From the NCBI GenBank assembly GCA_044344795.1, contig JBIJCF010000021.1:1-52302 (forward strand): DNA of 52,302 bases, in the 5' to 3' direction. The notes under the pieces are model-generated. The model was not told where the DNA came from and did no database searches. It saw only the letters and a program-made list of their open reading frames with translations. The position numbers and the translations under genes are program-made. Within the stretch, counting starts at the first letter, position 1, and each line of letters opens with the position of its first letter. The stretch comes from GCA-2737665 sp044344795 (GTDB lineage Bacteria; Bacteroidota; Bacteroidia; Palsa-965). This document shows, one piece after another, positions 24,994 to 34,544 of the stretch.

Positions 24994-25021
24994 AAAGGTC
25001 ATCTTCGGATGACCTTTTTTT
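24994..25021 (+). terminator. terminator of ndk
   Basis: 10-bp perfect stem AAAGGTCATC/GATGACCTTT closed by a C(TTCG)G tetraloop and followed by a run of Ts. Confidence 0.82.
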
Positions 25022-25054
25022 ATGCCCGGATGCAAAAAAACAGTAGTTAGACCA

Positions 25055-25759
25055 TTACAATCCTTGGTTAGCTGCAATACGATTTTCCCAACGATCCAGA
25101 AAATCATCGTCACAACTGATGCAACCTAAAACATGGTATTTGGAATCGTGCAAAACGCGACTTGCTAAGGCAGGTTCCGAGATGACACAAAACGGAAAGC
25201 GTCCGCTGGAATGCACAAAATGGGCTTCGTTGTTTTGATACACCAAAAAACCAACGTGATTATCCAACCCAACGATATACAGAGCAGTTCCATTTTTACG
25301 TACTTGTTGCAATATGGAATAAACAGATTGTTTGCTGTATCGATAAATGTGCTTCTCGTTAACCATTTTTTTAATCATGTCTTCACTCGCCATCTGTGCA
25401 TAACCCGCACGTTTTACCGGAACACCTAAATCACGCAAAACTGTGGTAACAAAATATCCGCAGGCTATTTTTCCTTTTCCGGGAGTTTCAGTTGTGCCAT
25501 GAAAAGCCCAAGGTGTGCCTTTCCAAAACGGGAAAATACTATCGCCAATACTCGTTACCAGCAATTTACCGCGATCTTCAGTTGTAATCAAAGAACTTTG
25601 AATTGCTCTACACGTTGCTTGATAGGATCTTGCATCAGGAGCAGCAGTAAAACGCGACAAGTATAATCTCACATCCAACCGAAAATAAAGCAATGCGGAA
25701 CTACCAATGATTGCGATGATCAGGCTCCACTTTAACCACCTTGTACGTTTAACGGCCAT
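25055..25759 (-). CDS. membrane-anchored NlpC/P60-like putative cysteine hydrolase
   Basis: 234 residues, one N-terminal transmembrane helix at about 10-27 and no lipobox. I do not recognise a named family, but the core looks like an NlpC/P60 papain fold: ACGYFVTTVLRDLGV places Cys100 at the start of the catalytic helix, as in DCSGFVxxVxxxLG of NlpC/P60 enzymes; DNHVGFLVYQNN supplies His168 followed by a beta-hairpin; and AHFVHSSG supplies a further His (180 or 183). The Asp before the catalytic Cys in typical NlpC is Ala here. Peptidoglycan or other amide hydrolysis is inferred. Its first 11 bases overlap the end of comEC, so the two are translated from one message. Confidence 0.55.
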   Translation of the reverse strand: MAVKRTRWLKWSLIIAIIGSSALLYFRLDVRLYLSRFTAAPDARSYQATCRAIQSSLITTEDRGKLLVTSIGDSIFPFWKGTPWAFHGTTETPGKGKIACGYFVTTVLRDLGVPVKRAGYAQMASEDMIKKMVNEKHIYRYSKQSVYSILQQVRKNGTALYIVGLDNHVGFLVYQNNEAHFVHSSGRFPFCVISEPALASRVLHDSKYHVLGCISCDDDFLDRWENRIAANQGL

Positions 25760-27827
25760 GGAGTATTAACGCACCTTGCTCTGCTGTATTGTGCATGTAT
25801 TTGTTATACATAGCAGCTATGTTTTTCCAACGCTTTAACGTGCCGCGATGATTGGAAGCATCAACAATGATTGTATCGGGAATGTATTGTTCCAGCCACT
25901 CATCCGGAGGTAAGTCTGCATTATTTCGAATCAATAAACAGTTCAATTTTTTCGCAGGTAGTTGATCCACATCACCGGAATAAACAATGATATTCCTATG
26001 TCCATCTGTCCACACGGGATAGCAATATGCGGAATAATAATGGCGAAAATCACGTGGAGTATCTGCGTTAAAAAATTGGACTTCCACTTTTCTCCCTACA
26101 GAATTTTTGATCTGTTCCCTGTAATGGTTCTTATCAGAAGTGGTAGTTGAAGCTTGCATTACAGCTGCATTGTAGCCTACTCGTGCACTAATTGCCGTAA
26201 TGCCGCGCATGTGGTGTACAATGGTTCGTTCTAAGGTGCTTTCGCGCAAATGACTATTTTGAAGTACGATAATCAACACCGCACAAAAAAGAAGCAACCG
26301 TCGAAACGAAATCATTTTACTGCCGGATTGTATCATGCCTATGCTGGAAAAGATGACCAGATACAACGCGATTAATTCTGTAAACGACCAATTTCCTGCG
26401 GCAATTGAAGCTCCGGGCCATCCTGATATCCACGTTACGCCTGCATTCATGGTAGTAATCAGCCAACTCATGACGTAACCTGCGACTGCACTCAATCCCG
26501 GAATCCAACACGCCGCTAGAAAAAACACACCCGCATATAACGCCAATGTAGATGCGGGAATGATGATCAGATTAGCAAATAAGAACCATGATGGAAATGT
26601 TCCGAAATAATACAATCCCAGCGGAAACGTGAATACTTGTGCAACGACAGAAACACTTACCAAGGACCAAATCATTCGCTTCCATGTAGAATTGGGTGTA
26701 TAGAAAGATTCTGCAATGGGTTGCAAAAGCACGATACCCGCGACTGCTGCATATGACAATTGAAAACCAACATCAAAAATTAATAAGGGATCAAACAACA
26801 ACAAGATAAATGCCGACGCCAATAAAGCATTTAGAATGTGTGATCGTTTCAACAACAATCGTCCGGTGATGATTACCGTAAGCATAGTTACCGATCGCAA
26901 CACTGAAGGAGAAAAGCCGGTTAATACAGCGTAAAACCAAATGAATGCAAATTGCAAGATTGCGCTGTACCGTTTACGTCGTAATGTAGTTTCAAACGGT
27001 GATATTAATTTCATCAACACCACATACACCAATGCAACATGCATTCCGGAGACTGATAGTACATGCAAGGTCCCGGTTGTGCTAAACGCTTGCTGTAACT
27101 GATCATCCAGTTGTTCGTCGTAACCAACCAATAACGCTGCAGCAACATCCTTCTCATCTCTCCCTATATCCAATGTATTAATCTGCCGTCTGAAAAAATT
27201 ACGCAGTTGCAGTGCTGACTTTTTAAACCAATTTCCTCCTTCATGATTTAACAATTCCCAACTGCCTGATTGAACATAAGTCTGTACATAAATATTCTTG
27301 TTGGCACACCAGGCACGATAATCGAAATCACCCGGATTCATGGCTTTCGCAGGTCGCGCCAATGTCGCATGTAGTGCAATGTTATCGCCGTATTGAAGCT
27401 GTTCCGAAAAAGCATCACGCTTCAAATACAAAATAATTTTATAAGAACTACTTAACGAATCAGTGGTCCATTTAGCTAAAACCTTCACCGATTTTTCTTT
27501 GATCACCGGCTCTTCCATCAGCGTTGCTAGAACTTGTTGTTCCTTATAAATGCCTTCAGGCGGCTGAGTTGATTGCTGCAAATTCGTCACATTCCAATAT
27601 CCCAAACACCACCATGCAATTGCCAATCCAAGAACAGAGCAGTTTCGCCAAAACGAAGCAGTGGTTTTTATAATAATGGGTAATGCGCTGACCAATCCGA
27701 TAACTGCTGCGAACAAAGTAATCCACCACACCGGATTATTTACCGGAAAGTAAACGGCACATACAATACCCAAAACCATGGGCAAAACGACTCGTATTAA
27801 AGGAAATTGAAATACGGCAACTGGCAC
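25749..27827 (-). CDS. comEC: ComEC/Rec2 family DNA-uptake channel protein
   Basis: 692 residues. Start is GTG at 27827; no upstream ATG in frame before a stop. N-terminal two transmembrane helices and a DUF4131-type OB-like region (about 100-190), then the competence core with many helices at about 225-500, including the diagnostic TGTLHVLSVSGMHVAL. The C-terminal part (about 520-692) corresponds to the metallo-beta-lactamase-like domain but has no HxHxDH motif; only remnants such as LLIRNNADLP and IIVDASNH are seen, as in other Bacteroidota ComEC. It forms the inner-membrane pore for single-stranded DNA in natural transformation. 55 bases downstream of folD; overlaps the next gene by 11 bases. 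Confidence 0.9.
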   Translation of the reverse strand: MPVAVFQFPLIRVVLPMVLGIVCAVYFPVNNPVWWITLFAAVIGLVSALPIIIKTTASFWRNCSVLGLAIAWWCLGYWNVTNLQQSTQPPEGIYKEQQVLATLMEEPVIKEKSVKVLAKWTTDSLSSSYKIILYLKRDAFSEQLQYGDNIALHATLARPAKAMNPGDFDYRAWCANKNIYVQTYVQSGSWELLNHEGGNWFKKSALQLRNFFRRQINTLDIGRDEKDVAAALLVGYDEQLDDQLQQAFSTTGTLHVLSVSGMHVALVYVVLMKLISPFETTLRRKRYSAILQFAFIWFYAVLTGFSPSVLRSVTMLTVIITGRLLLKRSHILNALLASAFILLLFDPLLIFDVGFQLSYAAVAGIVLLQPIAESFYTPNSTWKRMIWSLVSVSVVAQVFTFPLGLYYFGTFPSWFLFANLIIIPASTLALYAGVFFLAACWIPGLSAVAGYVMSWLITTMNAGVTWISGWPGASIAAGNWSFTELIALYLVIFSSIGMIQSGSKMISFRRLLLFCAVLIIVLQNSHLRESTLERTIVHHMRGITAISARVGYNAAVMQASTTTSDKNHYREQIKNSVGRKVEVQFFNADTPRDFRHYYSAYCYPVWTDGHRNIIVYSGDVDQLPAKKLNCLLIRNNADLPPDEWLEQYIPDTIIVDASNHRGTLKRWKNIAAMYNKYMHNTAEQGALILHGR

Positions 27828-27882
27828 ATACGAAAATAAAGCGTAGTGCAGACCGAAGGTGTTTACAAATAATTACGTTCGG

Positions 27883-28764
27883 TTATTTGTAGATGGCTTT
27901 TTTAGCCGCCAGCAATGTATTTTGCAACAAACCGGTAATGGTCATCGGACCCACACCGCCCGGCACCGGAGTAATGCGAGAAGCAAGAGGAGCGACACCG
28001 TCAAAATCCACATCTCCTTTCAAACGCCATCCCAGCTTGGTTCCGGGAGCATCTACGCGTGTGGTACCAACATCAATTATTACCGCACCTTCTTTTACCA
28101 TATCGGCTTTCAGGAAGCCGGGTTTTCCGATGGCGACAACAATAATGTCTGCTTGTCGTGTGTGATAGGAAATATCTGCTGTTTTGCTGTGACAAAGCGT
28201 TACTGTGCAATTTCCAATTGATTCGTTACGCGCTAACAATATACTCATCGGTGATCCAACAATATTACTGCGACCGATAACTACACAATGTTTGCCGGAA
28301 GTAGTCACACCACTGCGTTCCAATAATTGTAGAATTCCGGAAGGAGTTGCAGGCAAATAACAAGGTAGATTTAATGCCATTCTGCCGACGTTCGCCGGGT
28401 GAAAACCATCTACGTCTTTTGCAGGTGAAATGGCTTCAATGATTCGATTTTCGTTGATATGTTTAGGCAATGGCAACTGCACAATGAAACCATCAACTTC
28501 AGGATTTTCGTTCAATTGTTGGACAACTTTCAACAATTCCTCTTCTGTTGTCCACTCATCCAGATGATGTAACGTTGAAGCAAATCCCACACGCTCACAA
28601 GCCTTTACTTTTGCATTGACGTATGTAAGACTACCGCCGTCTTTACCCACCAAAACCGCAGCCAAATGTGGGGCTCGCTTTCCAGACGCTAAAAGTTCTT
28701 TTACATCTTCAGCAATCTCGAGTTGAATTTCTTCAGCAATCTTTTTTCCGTCAATCAAGTGCAT
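27883..28764 (-). CDS. folD: bifunctional methylene-THF dehydrogenase / methenyl-THF cyclohydrolase
   Basis: 293 residues from the ATG at 28764; a TTG three codons upstream is less likely. FolD interconverts 5,10-methylene-, 5,10-methenyl- and 10-formyl-tetrahydrofolate with NADP(H). Catalytic Tyr48 and Lys52 are in TYVNAK, with the substrate segment VQLPLPKHIN, the cofactor loop GRSNIVGSPMSILL and the C-terminal PGGVGPMTITGL. Standard length. A -7 element lies 19 bases before the start. A weak hairpin (ACAAATAA/TTATTTGT, 27865-27890) covers its stop codon. Confidence 0.96.
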   Translation of the reverse strand: MHLIDGKKIAEEIQLEIAEDVKELLASGKRAPHLAAVLVGKDGGSLTYVNAKVKACERVGFASTLHHLDEWTTEEELLKVVQQLNENPEVDGFIVQLPLPKHINENRIIEAISPAKDVDGFHPANVGRMALNLPCYLPATPSGILQLLERSGVTTSGKHCVVIGRSNIVGSPMSILLARNESIGNCTVTLCHSKTADISYHTRQADIIVVAIGKPGFLKADMVKEGAVIIDVGTTRVDAPGTKLGWRLKGDVDFDGVAPLASRITPVPGGVGPMTITGLLQNTLLAAKKAIYK

Positions 28765-28783
28765 ATGATTCAAAATTAATGGG

Positions 28784-28791
28784 CAAAGGTA
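28784..28791 (-). promoter_or_regulatory. -7 element of folD
   Basis: TACCTTTG on the minus strand, exact consensus, 19 bases before the ATG at 28764. This supports that ATG over the upstream TTG. Confidence 0.5.
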
Positions 28792-28852
28792 ATATGGAAT
28801 TCAGCGTGTAACTTATAAGATTATACAACTGCACTAAAACAATACGCCGCAA

Positions 28853-30238
28853 TTAAACACGAATTCCGGTTATCAGAACATCGTCAAGCTGTTCCAACTT
28901 TCCTTGCCATTCTGTAAATCGCTGTTGCAATCTCAAACGTTGTTCATCCATTGGCAGCGCGTGAATTTCGAGCAAAGCTTTTGTCAGGTTCTTACGCATG
29001 AACTTTTTCCCTTGAGGTCCACCAAACTGATCAGCATAACCATCTGTAAATGCATAGATCACATCGCCCGGAAGCAGTTCAAAACGTTTAGTGTCAAAAG
29101 TGTCCATTTTAAATGATCGACCAACGGGCATTCTGTTCCCTTCAAGTTCCAACAATTCATTATTGCGAATGACTATTACACTATTGTTCGCTGCGGAAAA
29201 TTCGAGAGCTCGTCGCTCTGCGTCCAACTTCAACAACACACAATCCATTCCGTCTTTGCCGCCTTCCTCGCTACCGTCTTCCGATAACGCATCAATCAAT
29301 CGTTCGCGCACAAAATTTAAAATTTCACCTGTTGCTGATATCCGCTTTTCCACTATAGCTTCATTCAGGAAACTGGAATTCAACAAACTCATAAAAGCAC
29401 CGGGAACTCCATGACCTGTTGAATCCGCAACAGCAAAATAAGTTTGTTTGTCCCGTTTAACGCCCCAGTAAAAATCACCACTAACAATGTCGCGCGGATG
29501 ATAATAGACAAAATAATCTTGCAATGATTCCTTCAGAAATTTCTCACCGGGCAGAATCGTTTTCTGAATCCGTTCTGCATAGTGAATGGAATCAAGTATC
29601 TCTCTATTCTTTTGGGTAATATGCTCGTGTTGCTCCTCCAGCTGCGCAAAAGCTTTTTTCAACTGTTCTTCAGCCACGGCTCTTAACTTCACCTCACCAC
29701 GAAACGAGCTGTTCCAGCTACTAAACGATACTACCAGTCCAACCATGCCGGCAATCAAAAAATAATTTGCACCGGGCCAATGCAAAACACGAAACAGTAT
29801 TCCTAAAATGATAAGCGTGAACGTAATAAAATCTGCAAAATTCAGGAGCTGTGTTTTGCCTTTAATTAGGTTTTTACGGGTCTCATAACGGGTCTTAATT
29901 ACTAAAGGTAACGCTGCAAATGCGAATAACAACAAACCCACGCCAAACGCGAGTGATGCCCCGGGAGCATTTAGTATCATGCTAATTATGCCAAAAAGCA
30001 CGAGTATCACTGTAACAATCGTCATCCTTCGAACAACTCTTTTACGACAATCCGGCTCCGCCTGAAAGTAAACAAGCCCAATACCTCCGCTAATTAAAAT
30101 CAGGGAGGTAAACAAAATAGTAGGGACAAGAGCATCAACGCGCTCCTGAAAATTGGTTAAAGGAAATACCTCAAAAAGTATGGTGCCAAGAAAGGCGATA
30201 ATTCCTACCGAAATACAAATAATGCCGCCTTTTCGCAT
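28853..30238 (-). CDS. membrane-bound SpoIIE/RsbU-type PP2C serine phosphatase
   Basis: 461 residues. About six transmembrane helices fill residues 5-185, with GASLAFGVG and HWPGANYFLIAG repeats of a membrane sensor; a coiled-coil (about 190-230) leads to a SpoIIE-type PP2C phosphatase domain (about 235-461). Metal-binding acidic motifs are visible: IVSGDFYW, VADSTGHGVPGAFMS, DGMDCVLL, TDGYADQFGG and DDVLITGI. Such phosphatases usually dephosphorylate anti-sigma-factor antagonists (STAS proteins); no STAS or HPK-like partner gene is nearby, so the target is unknown. 43 bases downstream of ffh on the same strand. Confidence 0.87.
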   Translation of the reverse strand: MRKGGIICISVGIIAFLGTILFEVFPLTNFQERVDALVPTILFTSLILISGGIGLVYFQAEPDCRKRVVRRMTIVTVILVLFGIISMILNAPGASLAFGVGLLLFAFAALPLVIKTRYETRKNLIKGKTQLLNFADFITFTLIILGILFRVLHWPGANYFLIAGMVGLVVSFSSWNSSFRGEVKLRAVAEEQLKKAFAQLEEQHEHITQKNREILDSIHYAERIQKTILPGEKFLKESLQDYFVYYHPRDIVSGDFYWGVKRDKQTYFAVADSTGHGVPGAFMSLLNSSFLNEAIVEKRISATGEILNFVRERLIDALSEDGSEEGGKDGMDCVLLKLDAERRALEFSAANNSVIVIRNNELLELEGNRMPVGRSFKMDTFDTKRFELLPGDVIYAFTDGYADQFGGPQGKKFMRKNLTKALLEIHALPMDEQRLRLQQRFTEWQGKLEQLDDVLITGIRV

Positions 30239-30281
30239 GACGCGGGGTTTGTTGCAATAACTGATTTTAAGGTACTACAAA

Positions 30282-31616
30282 TCAGCGGCGCATATTAGGC
30301 ATGTTCCGCATCATTTTCGCCATTTGCCCTTTGTCCGACATCATGCGCATCATTTTTCGAGTGTCTTCGAATTGCTTCATCAAACGATTCACTTCTTGTA
30401 TTGTAGTTCCGCTGCCTTTTGCGATTCTGGCACGACGAGCACCATTAATGATTTCAGGATTTTCACGCTCTTCAGGTGTCATGGAATAAATGATCGCCTC
30501 AATACCTTTGAACGCATTATCATCAATATCCATATCCTTCACGGCCTTGCCAATTCCGGGGATCATGCCCATCAAATCTTTGATGTTACCCATCTTTTTG
30601 ATTTGGTGCAATTGTCCGAGAAAATCGTTGAAGCTAAATTTATTTTTCGCTATTCGTTCTTGTAATCGCTTGGCTTCTTTCGCGTCAAATTGTTCCTGAG
30701 CACGTTCTACCAGCGTTACAACATCACCCATGCCGAGAATTCGGTCGGCCATACGTTGCGGGTAAAACACATCCAACGCATCCATTTTCTCGCCTGTGCC
30801 AACAAACTTGATCGGTTTGTTGACAATTGATTTAATAGACAACGCCGCACCACCGCGCGTATCACCGTCCAACTTCGTTAAGATGACACCATCGAAATCC
30901 AAACGATCATTAAATGCTTTTGCAGTATTTACCGCATCCTGACCGGTCATGGAGTCCACTACAAACAAAATTTCCTGCGGCTGAATAGCTTTCTTCACTG
31001 CAGCAATTTCATTCATCATGGTTTCGTCTATCGCTAAACGACCCGCAGTATCGACAATAACTACCGAGTGATTATGCTTCTTCGCATGTTCAACTGCGCG
31101 TTTCGCAATGGCAACTGCATCTTTTACTTCCGGCTCAGCATACACCTCAACTCCAATCTGTTCACCCAGCACTTTCAACTGATCAATCGCAGCAGGACGA
31201 TAAATATCACAGGCAACGAGCAATGGATTCTTACCGCGTTTAGTTTTTAAATGGTGGGCTAATTTTCCGGAATGCGTGGTTTTACCTGACCCCTGCAAAC
31301 CGGCCATCAAAATAACTGTTGGCTGTCCGGTAAGTTTGATATCCTCTTTATCACCACCCATCAAACGAACCAATTCGTCGTGTGTGATTTTCACCATTAA
31401 CTGACTCGGAGAAACGGAATTCAATACGTTTTCACCAAGCGCTGCGGCTTTTACGTCATCCGTAAATTTCTTAGCCACCTGATAACTAACGTCGGCATCC
31501 AACAACGCTTTGCGAATTTCCTTTACGGTTTCCGCAATATTGATTTCGTTAATTTTTCCTTCACCGCGAAGGACTTTAAACGCTCTTTCGAGTTTGTCAC
31601 TTAAATTATCAAACAT
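30282..31616 (-). CDS. ffh: signal recognition particle protein Ffh
   Basis: 444 residues. Ffh binds 4.5S RNA and signal sequences and, with FtsY, targets nascent membrane proteins. N domain 1-85; GTPase G domain with P-loop GLQGSGKTT, DTAGRL and TKLDGDTRGG; methionine-rich M domain at about 325-444 (MKQFEDTRKMMRMM near the end) that forms the signal-sequence groove, with the RNA-binding GSGTT..EVNRLM segment. Cytosolic. A -7 element is 19 bases before the ATG. Confidence 0.97.
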   Translation of the reverse strand: MFDNLSDKLERAFKVLRGEGKINEINIAETVKEIRKALLDADVSYQVAKKFTDDVKAAALGENVLNSVSPSQLMVKITHDELVRLMGGDKEDIKLTGQPTVILMAGLQGSGKTTHSGKLAHHLKTKRGKNPLLVACDIYRPAAIDQLKVLGEQIGVEVYAEPEVKDAVAIAKRAVEHAKKHNHSVVIVDTAGRLAIDETMMNEIAAVKKAIQPQEILFVVDSMTGQDAVNTAKAFNDRLDFDGVILTKLDGDTRGGAALSIKSIVNKPIKFVGTGEKMDALDVFYPQRMADRILGMGDVVTLVERAQEQFDAKEAKRLQERIAKNKFSFNDFLGQLHQIKKMGNIKDLMGMIPGIGKAVKDMDIDDNAFKGIEAIIYSMTPEERENPEIINGARRARIAKGSGTTIQEVNRLMKQFEDTRKMMRMMSDKGQMAKMMRNMPNMRR

Positions 31617-31635
31617 ACCGGCTATTTTGGGAGGG

Positions 31636-31643
31636 CAAATTTA
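31636..31643 (-). promoter_or_regulatory. -7 element of ffh
   Basis: TAAATTTG on the minus strand, exact TAnnTTTG, 19 bases before the ffh ATG at 31616. Confidence 0.5.
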
Positions 31644-31677
31644 CCCTAATTTGTTCATATTAATGCTTTCTTGTCGT

Positions 31678-33462
31678 TTACATGCGCTCTGGAACTGCAA
31701 TGCCCAGCAAACGCATTCCTCTGTTGATGACGTCCGCAACTTCATTACACAGCAGCAAACGGAATAAACGCGCCGATTCATCCTGTTCTTTTAGCACCGG
31801 ACAAGCATCATAAAACTGATTAAACGTTTTTGCCAAATCGTAGCAATAGTTTGCCACAACTGCCGGACTGTAATTAGCAGCTGCCTCATGCACTGCTGCG
31901 GAAAAACCGTTAATTGTTTTTATTAACTCGCGTTCCTTGACGTGCAATGCTAACGGGAATTCACCGGTTGTTGCAACTATTCCGGCTTTACGTAAAATAC
32001 TTCTAATTCGGGCGTGTGTATATTGGATAAATGGCCCTGTGTTTCCTTGCAAATCAATACTTTCAGCAGGATTAAACAACATTTTTTTCTTCGGATCAAC
32101 CTTCAGAATAAAATACTTTAACGCCGCCATTCCCACCATACGAGCGAGTTCTGTCTTTTCGTCGGCGCTCATTTCCGCAATAAGTCCCTTCTCCTCTGCC
32201 ATTGCGCCGGCATTGCTAATCATGTCTGCAATCAAATCATCAGCATCAACTACAGTCCCTTCCCGCGATTTCATTTTTCCTTCCGGCAACTCCACCATAC
32301 CATACGACAAATGATACAAACCATCTGCCCATGCATAACCCAATTTGCTCAACGCTATTTTCAAGACTTTAAAGTGATAGTCCTGCTCATTGCCAACCAC
32401 ATAAATGAGTTTATCAAATGGAAATTCCTTGTGTCGTTCCACAGCAGTTCCCAGATCTTGCGTCATGTAAACAGATGTTCCGTCGCTTCGCAGTAACACT
32501 TTCTGATCCAATCCATCAGCAGTCAAATCAATGATCACAGCTCCATCCGGCCGCTTTTGTAATACATTTTTCAGCAAACCTTCATCCACAATCGACTTTC
32601 CTAACAAATACGTATTCGATTCGTAATACATTTTGTCGAAATCAACTCCCAATGCAGAATAGGTGGATGCAAAACCTTCGTACACCCAACCGTTCATCGT
32701 TTGCCACAAATGTTTCACATCCGCATCATCGGCTTCCCACTTCCGCAACATATCCTGTGCTTCCTGCATTAATGGGGCATCCTTCTCGGCTTGTTCTTTG
32801 CTTACACCACTTGCCACCAGCTGTTCTATTTCCTTCTTATAGTTTTTGTCAAACTCGACGTAATATTTACCAACTAAGTGATCGCCTTTAATTCCGGCCG
32901 ATTCCGGAGTTTCGCCGTTGCCGTATTTTTTCCAGGCCAGCATACTTTTACAAATATGAATTCCCCGATCATTCACCAGATTTACCTTCATCACTCGATT
33001 GCCGGCCGCTTTCAATATTTCACTTACGGAATACCCTAACAAGTTGTTACGGATATGACCTAAATGCAGCGGTTTATTTGTGTTAGGTGAACTGTATTCA
33101 ACCATAACAAAGGGCGATTGATCGGTAATTGGTGAATACCCGAAAGATTCCTGCATCCTAATTAATTTCAAACGTTGCAACCAATAGGAATCGGACAATA
33201 CGATATTCAAGAAACCTTTAACAACGTTGAAACGTGCAATTTCACTAACATGCGTACTCAAATATTCTCCGATTAATTCAGCCGTTTGCTCCGGACCTTT
33301 ACCCGAAACCTTAACATAAGGGAAAACGACCAGACTAAGATCGCCTTCAAACTGCGGGTTCGTTCGTTGCAGTGTCACCTTATCAGGTGTGATTTCCAGA
33401 TTAAATAAATGAGAAACAGCTTGCGTAACTGCGCCGGCAATAAGTTGTTCAGGTGTTTGCAT
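31678..33462 (-). CDS. argS: arginyl-tRNA synthetase
   Basis: 594 residues from the ATG at 33462; an in-frame TTG six codons upstream is less likely. Class I synthetase charging tRNA-Arg. N-terminal Add-1 domain (about 1-110), HIGH motif as HLGH in NKPLHLGHIRNN, a KMSKS-type loop MKSREGTVVD, and the C-terminal DALR anticodon-binding helical domain ending in MRLLGIAVPERM. Located 33 bases after the arginase stop, so probably co-transcribed with it. A tRNA-Arg gene occurs elsewhere in the window (6149-6222). Confidence 0.96.
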   Translation of the reverse strand: MQTPEQLIAGAVTQAVSHLFNLEITPDKVTLQRTNPQFEGDLSLVVFPYVKVSGKGPEQTAELIGEYLSTHVSEIARFNVVKGFLNIVLSDSYWLQRLKLIRMQESFGYSPITDQSPFVMVEYSSPNTNKPLHLGHIRNNLLGYSVSEILKAAGNRVMKVNLVNDRGIHICKSMLAWKKYGNGETPESAGIKGDHLVGKYYVEFDKNYKKEIEQLVASGVSKEQAEKDAPLMQEAQDMLRKWEADDADVKHLWQTMNGWVYEGFASTYSALGVDFDKMYYESNTYLLGKSIVDEGLLKNVLQKRPDGAVIIDLTADGLDQKVLLRSDGTSVYMTQDLGTAVERHKEFPFDKLIYVVGNEQDYHFKVLKIALSKLGYAWADGLYHLSYGMVELPEGKMKSREGTVVDADDLIADMISNAGAMAEEKGLIAEMSADEKTELARMVGMAALKYFILKVDPKKKMLFNPAESIDLQGNTGPFIQYTHARIRSILRKAGIVATTGEFPLALHVKERELIKTINGFSAAVHEAAANYSPAVVANYCYDLAKTFNQFYDACPVLKEQDESARLFRLLLCNEVADVINRGMRLLGIAVPERM

Positions 33463-33495
33463 GGTAGTTAATACCGTCAAAATCGGGCGGTAAGA

Positions 33496-34446
33496 TTAAT
33501 TAGTTAATTGAGCTACTACTTTGATTAATATCTCGAAGGTATTTTCTGCCATTAGATTCTCCTTGTCCAATGTCGGGTTCACTTCGCATACCTCAAAGCA
33601 ACAAACTTTCTCATTCTGAATGAGGCGAACCAACAACGATCCGGCTTCTTTTTCAGTAATACCGTTCCGCACAGGAGTTCCGGTTCCTTTAGAAATGGAT
33701 GAATCCATACTATCCACATCAAACGAGATGTAGATATGGGTACATTGACTCAAATGAGCCAAAGTATCACGAGCAATCCGCTCAACACCGTGACGTTTAA
33801 CCTCTGCAGAAGTAAACAACTTAACCTTATTCTTTTTGATTAAAGCGGTTTCTTCCGGTTCCATATCACGAACCGCAATAAATACGAGGTCTTTGTAATT
33901 GATCTTGGGCGAAACACCACCCAGTTTCTTGATCTTGGTCCACAATTCAACGGTTTCCTTATCCGGCTTATTCATTTTATGCGACAAGTTATCTTCGCTC
34001 AAAGCCGTAGCCAAAGGCATACCGTGCATATTACCTGAAGGTGTTGTATACGGCGAATGAAGATCCGCATGCGCATCTATCCAGATTACGCCGAGTCGGG
34101 ACTTAGGGTAAGCCGCCTTTATTCCCGCAATAGTTCCGCCTGCTGTGCTATGATCACCGGCTAGAACTATTGGAAACGATCCTGATTTGAATATTTTAAC
34201 CAGTTCACCGGAAATACGCTCGTACATGGTTAAGATTCCTTTAGCACGCTTAGCATAAGGACTTCCGGGCGATTCGAACAAAAGTTGATTTTCCGTCTTA
34301 ATCTCTACTGTTTCAATGGACTTGAACAAGTTAGAACCATAGTCCAATGCCGCAATCTTTATAGCATCAACACCTAAACTGGCACCGCGCGTTCCGGCCC
34401 CAATTTCAGATTTAACTTCGATAAACTTTACCTTGCGAATAGCCAC
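33496..34446 (-). CDS. rocF: arginase (ureohydrolase family)
   Basis: 316 residues, GTG start at 34446. Arginase hydrolyses arginine to ornithine and urea at a binuclear Mn centre. Ligands: His99 (GDHSTAGGT), Asp124, His126 and Asp128 (WIDAHADLH), Asp243 and Asp245 (SFDVDSMDS). The substrate loop SPYTTPSGNMHGMPLA has the SGNxHGMP signature of arginases rather than the agmatinase pattern; a related ureohydrolase cannot be fully excluded. Divergent from arginine decarboxylase and upstream of argS, so three adjacent genes act on arginine. Confidence 0.85.
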   Translation of the reverse strand: MAIRKVKFIEVKSEIGAGTRGASLGVDAIKIAALDYGSNLFKSIETVEIKTENQLLFESPGSPYAKRAKGILTMYERISGELVKIFKSGSFPIVLAGDHSTAGGTIAGIKAAYPKSRLGVIWIDAHADLHSPYTTPSGNMHGMPLATALSEDNLSHKMNKPDKETVELWTKIKKLGGVSPKINYKDLVFIAVRDMEPEETALIKKNKVKLFTSAEVKRHGVERIARDTLAHLSQCTHIYISFDVDSMDSSISKGTGTPVRNGITEKEAGSLLVRLIQNEKVCCFEVCEVNPTLDKENLMAENTFEILIKVVAQLTN

Positions 34447-34488
34447 GTTAAATATTTATTAGGTCGTTAAAACAACATCCAAGTGAGT

Positions 34489-34496
34489 TACATTTG
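34489..34496 (+). promoter_or_regulatory. -7 element of arginine decarboxylase
   Basis: TACATTTG, exact consensus. It covers the alternative TTG start at 34494 and so favours the ATG at 34545, 48 bases downstream. Confidence 0.5.
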
Positions 34497-34544
34497 CAAT
34501 TCTTAACAATAAGTACGTCACTCGGATCACTAATTCCTTGCCAA

